64,000 bases of DNA from Rugamonas fusca. GTDB taxonomy: Bacteria > Pseudomonadota > Gammaproteobacteria > Burkholderiales > Burkholderiaceae_D. This document shows, in pieces, positions 59,244 to 64,000 of this stretch. The DNA lies in NCBI RefSeq assembly GCF_014042365.1, contig NZ_JACEZS010000021.1, positions 41,305-105,304 on the forward strand. The letters are read 5' to 3'. A program made the position numbers and the translations under genes. How positions within the stretch are numbered: the stretch's first letter is position 1; each line of letters begins with the position of its first letter. The notes under the pieces are model-generated. The model saw only the letters and a program-made list of their open reading frames with translations, made no database searches and was not told the origin of the DNA.

Positions 59244-60545
59244 TCAGGCCGCCGCTTGGCGCGGCTCCCGGTGCTCCGGCGCGGCGCCGTGGGCCGGCAG
59301 GGCCGATGGCGACGGCGGCGTGTGCGGCACTGGCGCCGGTTCGCCGGCATGGCGTGCGCGCCACTGCGATGGCGCCATGCCGCTCACGTTCTTGAACGCC
59401 GTGTTGAAGGTGGACTTGCTGTTGAAACCGGCCGCATGGGCCAGTTCCAGCAAGGTGCGCCCAGCCCCGGCCGGGTCGCGCATCATGTTCTGCACTTCGG
59501 CGATGCGCAGGCCGTTGACGTAGTCGAAAAAGCTCAGGCCCAGCATGTGATTGAGGTACTGCGACAGCAGTTGCGGCGTGGTGCCGATGCGCTCGGCCAG
59601 CTCGGTCAGGCGCAAGTCGCTTTCGAGGAAATCGCGGTGCAGCGACATGCGCCGTTGCAGCCGTTCGCCGATCAGGCGCTGGGTCGCATCGGTCATGCCG
59701 GAACGGGCATACTTTTCCCGCTCCGCCGTCGCGCCCGCGGCCAGGTCCGCCGTGGCGGGGTTCGCCGGGACGGGGGCGGCGACGGCCACCAGGGTGGGCG
59801 CCGGCGCGGGCGCCGCTGCGGCAGTCCGCCCGGCCGGTGGCGCCACGGGCGCGCAGCGCTCCACTGGCGGTGCCGCCGTGGCAGGGAGGAACACGGTGGC
59901 ACGCCGCAGCCCGTACCAGCCGACAAAGTAGAACGTGGCCAGCCGGCCCGCCACGAAGCAGGCGGTCCAGTTGCCATGCAGGCGCACGGCCAGCACCCAG
60001 CTGATCCACAAGGCCGCCAGCACACAGGACAGTGTCGTCAGCCAGCGCAGCGCGTCCGTGCCGGCCGTCGTATCGCCGGCGCGCAGGCGCTGCCGGTGCT
60101 GGCGCAGCCGCAGCAGCACGGCCCCCAGGTAGAACGCGCCCTGGCATTGGTAGAACATGGCCGCCCCGGCGCCATGTTCCCAGTCGGCGAACCAGGGCGC
60201 GAACGGGCTGCCGGGCAGCAGCGCCACCAGCGCGGCCGACAGGTAGCAGGCCAGCGGCACGAAATGGATGGTCTGGAAGCGGCCATTGCCCAGTCCCGTC
60301 ATGCTGCGCACATAGCAGTAATAGAGCACATCGACGGCCAGGTTGGGCCAGGCCATGCCGGCGATCCAGGGCAGGTGCTGGTAGTGCGCATAGTCTTCCA
60401 GCGAGGCGGCCGAGATGGTCAGCACGTACAGCGCCAGCCACATGCTGGCCGGACGCTGGCGCGCCAGCGCGATCAATGGCATGGCGAGGAACAGGCCCAG
60501 CACCCCCGTCCCGAGGGACAGGTTCTCAAGCAAGATGAGGCTCAT
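59244..60545 (-). CDS. Membrane-anchored AraC-family regulator
   Basis: A 433-residue protein that joins an N-terminal multi-span membrane region (about residues 1-235) to a C-terminal AraC/XylS DNA-binding domain. Hydrophobic helices include LENLSLGTGVLGLFLAMPLI and HFVPLACYLSAALVALLPGS. An Ala/Pro-rich linker lies at about 255-280. The two HTHs are at about 300-410: LRLTELAERIGTTPQLLSQY, then LLELAHAAGFNSKSTFNTAF. Sensing and DNA binding in one membrane protein are unusual. It lies upstream of the copper genes in the same direction, 51 bp before the Cys/His-rich gene, and is probably the regulator. Confidence 0.9.
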   Translation of the reverse strand: MSLILLENLSLGTGVLGLFLAMPLIALARQRPASMWLALYVLTISAASLEDYAHYQHLPWIAGMAWPNLAVDVLYYCYVRSMTGLGNGRFQTIHFVPLACYLSAALVALLPGSPFAPWFADWEHGAGAAMFYQCQGAFYLGAVLLRLRQHRQRLRAGDTTAGTDALRWLTTLSCVLAALWISWVLAVRLHGNWTACFVAGRLATFYFVGWYGLRRATVFLPATAAPPVERCAPVAPPAGRTAAAAPAPAPTLVAVAAPVPANPATADLAAGATAEREKYARSGMTDATQRLIGERLQRRMSLHRDFLESDLRLTELAERIGTTPQLLSQYLNHMLGLSFFDYVNGLRIAEVQNMMRDPAGAGRTLLELAHAAGFNSKSTFNTAFKNVSGMAPSQWRARHAGEPAPVPHTPPSPSALPAHGAAPEHREPRQAAA

Positions 60546-60889
60546 TTGGCTTCCTTCGTTAAAAATACCACAACCTTGCCTGTATCTTCCGGCAATGGTG
60601 CCCATCCATTGCGCCCGCTTCCCGGCCGGACCGGGTACGCGCCGATCCGGCCGAACCTGTCATCACCGACAACGTTGCGTTTTTGATACAGGCTGGTGCC
60701 GCATGGGTGCGCGCCGATCCGTTCAGACGATGGGGCGGCCGTTGCGCACCAGACTGGGCCTGCCGATGCCGGCCACCCGGCGGCATCCACCCGGCGCACG
60801 CCACGCAATGAGCGATATTAGCATGTTGATATGGCTAATTGAATGGCAATACAAAATCGCAACACTCAAGACACCTGAAGGAGTATTTG
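60546..60889. other. Divergent control region between AraC and TonB receptor genes
   Basis: A 344-bp gap. It contains two direct 17-bp repeats (60633-60649 and 60705-60721) and AT-rich sequence around 60830-60875. A GAAGGAG ribosome site stands 6 bp before the ATG at 60890. No ORF with coding character is visible. Confidence 0.5.
60633..60721. repeat. Two 17-bp direct repeats in the AraC-TonB gap
   Basis: GGGTACGCGCCGATCCG (60633-60649) and GGGTGCGCGCCGATCCG (60705-60721) differ at one base and are 72 bp apart start to start. They could be sites for the adjacent AraC-family protein, which often binds direct repeats. This is a proposal only. Confidence 0.5.
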
Positions 60890-63766
60890 ATGAGGTTAAG
60901 AATGAAATCGATCCCGCTGGCCGTGGCCCATATCCTGGCCACTGGCGCGCTGACGGCGCTGGCGCCCCACACGGCCCAGGCGCAGGAAGCGGCGGGTGAC
61001 AATCAGGCCAACAACCAGGCCATCAAGCGCGTGGTCGTGACGGGCTCCTATATCAGCCGCGCCGACCAGGAGACCCCCAGCCCGGTGCAAGTGATGACGG
61101 CGGCCGACTTGAAGAAATCAGGCTACACCACTGTCTCCGAGGCGCTGCGCGACATCACGGCCAACGGCCAGGGCACCCTGAGCCAGGGCTTTAATTCGTT
61201 CGCGGCCGGCGCCAGCGGCGTGTCGCTGCGCGGGATGACCGTGGGCGCCACCCTGGTGCTGATCGACGGCCACCGCATGGCGCCTTACCCATTGTCGGAC
61301 GACGGCCAGCGGCCCTTCGTCGACATCACCTCCATCCCTATGGAAGCGGTCGAGCGCATCGAGATCCTGAAGGATGGCGCGTCGGCCGTGTACGGTTCGG
61401 ACGCCATCGCCGGCGTGGTCAACGTGATCCTGAAGAAGTCCTTCCAGGGCACCAGCGTGCTGGCCGAAACGGGCACTACCCAGCATGGCGGCGGCGCCAC
61501 CCATCACCTGTCCTTGATGCGCGGCTTCGACCTGTCGGACAACACCAACGGCTACGTGGCCGTGGAATACCGCCACCAGGACCAGATCCGGCTGGACCAG
61601 CGCGATGGCCCCTGGACCCGCATGGACTGGTCGGGTGACCCGGGCGGGCGCGACCTGCGCCCCGGCGCGCGCAACAGCATCGTCAGCAACCCCGTCACCC
61701 TCACGCCGTATTTGCAGGACCCGGCGCAGGGCAGCGTGGCCGGCGCCTACGCCTTCCTCGACAACGGCTGCGATTTCGCGCGGCGCAACGCCAACCAGTG
61801 CGTGTACACCAATACCTGGTCCCAACTGCAGCCGGCGACGGAAAACCTGGACTTGCTGGCCAGCCTCACGAGCCGCCTGAACGAGGACTGGACGCTGGGG
61901 CTGAAAGCGTCCTACTTCGACAGCAAGGGCCAGCAAACCATCCGCGACTCCACCATTCCGGTCGGCAGTTTCGCCGGCGTGACGGCCATCGGTCCCAACC
62001 GGGCCCCGGCCATTGTCGGCACCATCGATCCCGGCGCTTATACCGTGCCGGCCAGCTATCCGGGCAATCCGTTCGGCCACCCGGCCTATGTGCGGGCGCT
62101 GGTGCCGGACACGCCGTTCCGCCGCACCGACATCGATACCAAGTCGTATCGGGCCGTGGCCGACCTGAATGGCACGGTGGCAGGCTGGGACATCGCCGCC
62201 GCGCTGGGTCTGACGCGGGTCGAAACGGAAACCATTTACCATGGCTACCTCAATCCGACGGCGCTGCAGCGAGCGCTCAACGACACGGCCAATCCCTTCA
62301 AGCTCACCGGCGGCAACAGCGCGGACGTGATGGCCAAGGTCACGCCCGCCGTGCGCGGCAAGGCCACCGATGAATTGAATTTCCTGGAATTGCGCGCCTC
62401 GCGCGAGCTGGCCAAGCTGGAAGGGGGCCCGCTCAGCCTGGGCACGGGCCTGAGCTTCGTGCACAAGTCGCTCAACGCCCCGGATCCGGCCGAAGCGCAG
62501 GATGGCAGCGTCAACGCGCTGCCGAATGCTTATGCCATCGGCAAGGAAAACAACACGGCGCTGTACGCGGAGCTGGCCGCGCCGGTGCTCAAGACGCTGG
62601 AGCTCGATGCGGCCGTGCGCGCCGACCACTACGACACCTACGGCCATTCCTACACGCCCAAGGTGGGCTTCAAATTCTCGCCGTCCTCCATGTTCTCGTT
62701 GCGCGGCACGGTGTCGCGCGGCTTCCGCGCGCCGTCGGCGACCGAGAACGGCACCGGCGGCCTGCTGTACGCGTTCAACACCATCCGCGATCCGGTCCTG
62801 TGCCCGGAATCGAATCCGGACGGCTCGCCGAACACGGACTCGCCCAAAAACGTGCCGGCCCAGTGCGAACTGAGCCCCACCTACCTGCAAACGACCACCA
62901 AGGATCTGCAGCCGGAGAAATCGAAGTCGTACACGCTGGGTGTGATCGTCGAACCGATCAAGAACTGGTCGACCACCCTGGACTATTACAAGATCACGGT
63001 GGATAACCAGATCATCTCGGCCTCGGCGCTGGCCAGTTTCGACCCGCTGCTGTATGCGGTGCGGGGCGGCCCGGAGACGGTCACCTATGGCGACGGCAGC
63101 ACCGGCACCTCGCCGGTCGGCACCATCCAGTACATCTCTACGCCCTACGTGAACGGCCAGACCACCTCCACCGCCGGCGCCGAGTTTGAAACGCGCTACC
63201 GCTTCAAGCTCAACGAGGCGGCCAGGATGACGGTGGGCCTGCAGTGGTCGCATATGTTCAACTACAACATGACCCTGAACGGCAAGACCTACAACCTGGC
63301 CGGCACCCACGGCCCGGCCATTGTCTCGGGCGACACCGGCAATCCGAAGGACCGCGCGCAGTTCACGCTGTCGTATGACCAGGGACCGTTCACCATCAGC
63401 GCCACCACCAACTACGTCAGCGGCTTTGATGTGACCGACCCGTCCAACGGCTTGACCGATTGCGACAGCAGCCTGCAGGCGAACAACTCGCGCTGGAAGG
63501 CGGGCCAGGCGCCGGCGCAGTACTGCAAGGTATCGTCGTTCACCTACACCAACCTGTCGATGAGCTACCAGATCAACAAGGCGTGGACCTTGAGCGGCTC
63601 GATCACCAACCTGTTCGACCGCTCGCCACCGGTTGACGCGCAAACCTATGGCGGCAACGGCATCAACGCCAGCAGCAACGGCACTGGCGCGGCCTACAAC
63701 CCTTCGCTGCACGAGACGGGTGCGGTGGGCCGCTTCTACAACGTGGGCCTGAACTACAAGTTCTAA
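60890..63766 (+). CDS. TonB-dependent outer-membrane receptor
   Basis: A 958-residue TonB-dependent receptor. The signal peptide ends AAPHTAQAQ-like (HTAQAQEAAG at about residues 26-36). A TonB-box-like KRVVVTGSYISR follows, then the plug domain (QVMTAADLKKSGYTTVSEAL, VSLRGMTVGATLVLIDGHRM, VERIEILKDGASAVYGSDAI). The 22-strand barrel ends FYNVGLNYKF with a terminal Phe. The VYGSDAIAGVVNVILKK signature is that of the large xanthomonad/Massilia-type transporters. It probably imports a carbohydrate- or peptide-derived nutrient; no partner indicates which. ATG at 60890 has a GAAGGAG ribosome site. Confidence 0.95.
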   Translation: MRLRMKSIPLAVAHILATGALTALAPHTAQAQEAAGDNQANNQAIKRVVVTGSYISRADQETPSPVQVMTAADLKKSGYTTVSEALRDITANGQGTLSQGFNSFAAGASGVSLRGMTVGATLVLIDGHRMAPYPLSDDGQRPFVDITSIPMEAVERIEILKDGASAVYGSDAIAGVVNVILKKSFQGTSVLAETGTTQHGGGATHHLSLMRGFDLSDNTNGYVAVEYRHQDQIRLDQRDGPWTRMDWSGDPGGRDLRPGARNSIVSNPVTLTPYLQDPAQGSVAGAYAFLDNGCDFARRNANQCVYTNTWSQLQPATENLDLLASLTSRLNEDWTLGLKASYFDSKGQQTIRDSTIPVGSFAGVTAIGPNRAPAIVGTIDPGAYTVPASYPGNPFGHPAYVRALVPDTPFRRTDIDTKSYRAVADLNGTVAGWDIAAALGLTRVETETIYHGYLNPTALQRALNDTANPFKLTGGNSADVMAKVTPAVRGKATDELNFLELRASRELAKLEGGPLSLGTGLSFVHKSLNAPDPAEAQDGSVNALPNAYAIGKENNTALYAELAAPVLKTLELDAAVRADHYDTYGHSYTPKVGFKFSPSSMFSLRGTVSRGFRAPSATENGTGGLLYAFNTIRDPVLCPESNPDGSPNTDSPKNVPAQCELSPTYLQTTTKDLQPEKSKSYTLGVIVEPIKNWSTTLDYYKITVDNQIISASALASFDPLLYAVRGGPETVTYGDGSTGTSPVGTIQYISTPYVNGQTTSTAGAEFETRYRFKLNEAARMTVGLQWSHMFNYNMTLNGKTYNLAGTHGPAIVSGDTGNPKDRAQFTLSYDQGPFTISATTNYVSGFDVTDPSNGLTDCDSSLQANNSRWKAGQAPAQYCKVSSFTYTNLSMSYQINKAWTLSGSITNLFDRSPPVDAQTYGGNGINASSNGTGAAYNPSLHETGAVGRFYNVGLNYKF

Positions 63767-63778
63767 GCCAGCAAAACC

Positions 63779-63861
63779 GGGGACGGCCCTTTAATTGGGG
63801 ACGGACCCCAATTTCCCGGCAGGGAAATTTGGGGTCCGTCCCCAATTAAAGGGCCGTCCCC
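63779..63861. repeat. 40-bp inverted repeat (REP-like) between convergent receptors
   Basis: Arms at 63779-63817 (39 nt) and 63822-63861 (40 nt) are identical except for one extra A, and they enclose the loop GGCA. Each arm is itself two tandem units that start GGGGACGG (the first at 63779, the second at 63797). This looks like a repetitive extragenic palindrome of the RAYT-linked kind, and in transcripts it forms a very stable hairpin that may act as a terminator for both convergent genes. No transposase is in the window. Confidence 0.85.
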
Positions 63862-63882
63862 CATGGCCGTTGCCGGTTCAGC

Positions 63883-64000
63883 TTAGAACTTGACCCACAG
63901 GCGGCCGAAGTAGGAAGCGCCGTTCAGGCCGAACTGCACGCTGTCGTACTTGAAGCCGTTGTCGGTTTCGTTCGGATCTTGCGCGGTCGGCTTGACGTTG
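63883..64000 (-). CDS. TonB-dependent receptor (partial, C-terminus)
   Basis: The last 38 residues of an outer-membrane receptor on the minus strand: DNGFKYDSVQFGLNGASYF then GRLWVKF, ending in the Phe typical of barrel C-termini, with stop TAA at 63883-63885. The alternating aromatic pattern suits the final beta-strands. The bulk lies beyond the right edge. It is convergent with the receptor just described, and the 40-bp inverted repeat separates them. Substrate unknown. Confidence 0.75.
   Translation of the reverse strand, partial: NVKPTAQDPNETDNGFKYDSVQFGLNGASYFGRLWVKF

Noticed and set aside
1..64000. tRNA, rRNA, integrase, IS element or defence system
   Set aside because: No tRNA-like cloverleaf, rRNA segment, transposase or integrase motif was seen on reading both strands; a tRNAscan or HMM search would settle it.

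Overview
This 64 kb window is high-GC chromosomal DNA with dense coding, short gaps and frequent ATGA stop/start overlaps. It most likely comes from an Oxalobacteraceae member (Massilia, Duganella or Janthinobacterium type). The evidence is three PEP-CTERM proteins (two of the FxDxF subtype), a Burkholderiales-type porin, many LysR regulators and MCPs, an AcnB aconitase, and a TonB receptor with a high-GC inverted repeat behind it. The genus is inferred from gene content. I see no rRNA, tRNA, CRISPR array, integrase or transposase.

Layout. 1-3.8 kb: two LysR/oxidoreductase pairs and a cupin protein. 4.0-6.6 kb: acnB with a palindromic operator and a strong terminator. 6.8-10.9 kb: a PEP-CTERM protein and two divergent methyl-accepting chemotaxis proteins (MCPs), with a promoter-hairpin-U-tract element between them. 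10.9-18.9 kb: a LysR regulator divergent from a D-glutamate-cyclase-family hydro-lyase, an MFS carrier, a fused 5-oxoprolinase and a porin, which reads as an uptake and degradation unit for an amide or pyroglutamate-like compound. 19-22.4 kb: a secreted Cache protein and a lipoprotein phosphodiesterase/phosphatase with a small exported partner. 22.4-29.6 kb: a DUF2252 remnant, a TPR/O-GlcNAc-transferase-like protein, cheZ and cheY, a CBS-PAS-GGDEF-EAL protein and cheD.

29.7-35.3 kb: two sensor-kinase/response-regulator sets. Their promoters and the cheD promoter share one motif at the same 22-nt distance from a -10-like hexamer, so they look like one small regulon. 35.3-38.9 kb: glutaryl-CoA dehydrogenase and a CoA-transferase, divergent from a LysR gene across a clear LysR-type palindrome. 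38.9-41.3 kb: a DUF2145 pair and a DUF455 ferritin-like protein. 41.5-49.9 kb: an OmpR-type two-component system followed by a complete heavy-metal RND efflux system. 50-54.2 kb: an alpha-oxoamine synthase, two FxDxF PEP-CTERM proteins and an amino-acid permease. 54.4-55.7 kb: a small membrane protein and a YcgR-type PilZ protein. 55.9-60.5 kb: a copper-type multicopper oxidase, an outer-membrane lipoprotein, a Cys/His-rich exported protein and a membrane-anchored AraC regulator. 60.9-64 kb: two convergent TonB-dependent receptors separated by a 40-bp inverted repeat.

The window is mainly a signalling, chemotaxis and transport region. The least ordinary items are the shared cheD/kinase promoter motif and the cyclase-oxoprolinase operon. 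All identifications come from reading the sequence and from knowledge of the families; no database search was run.
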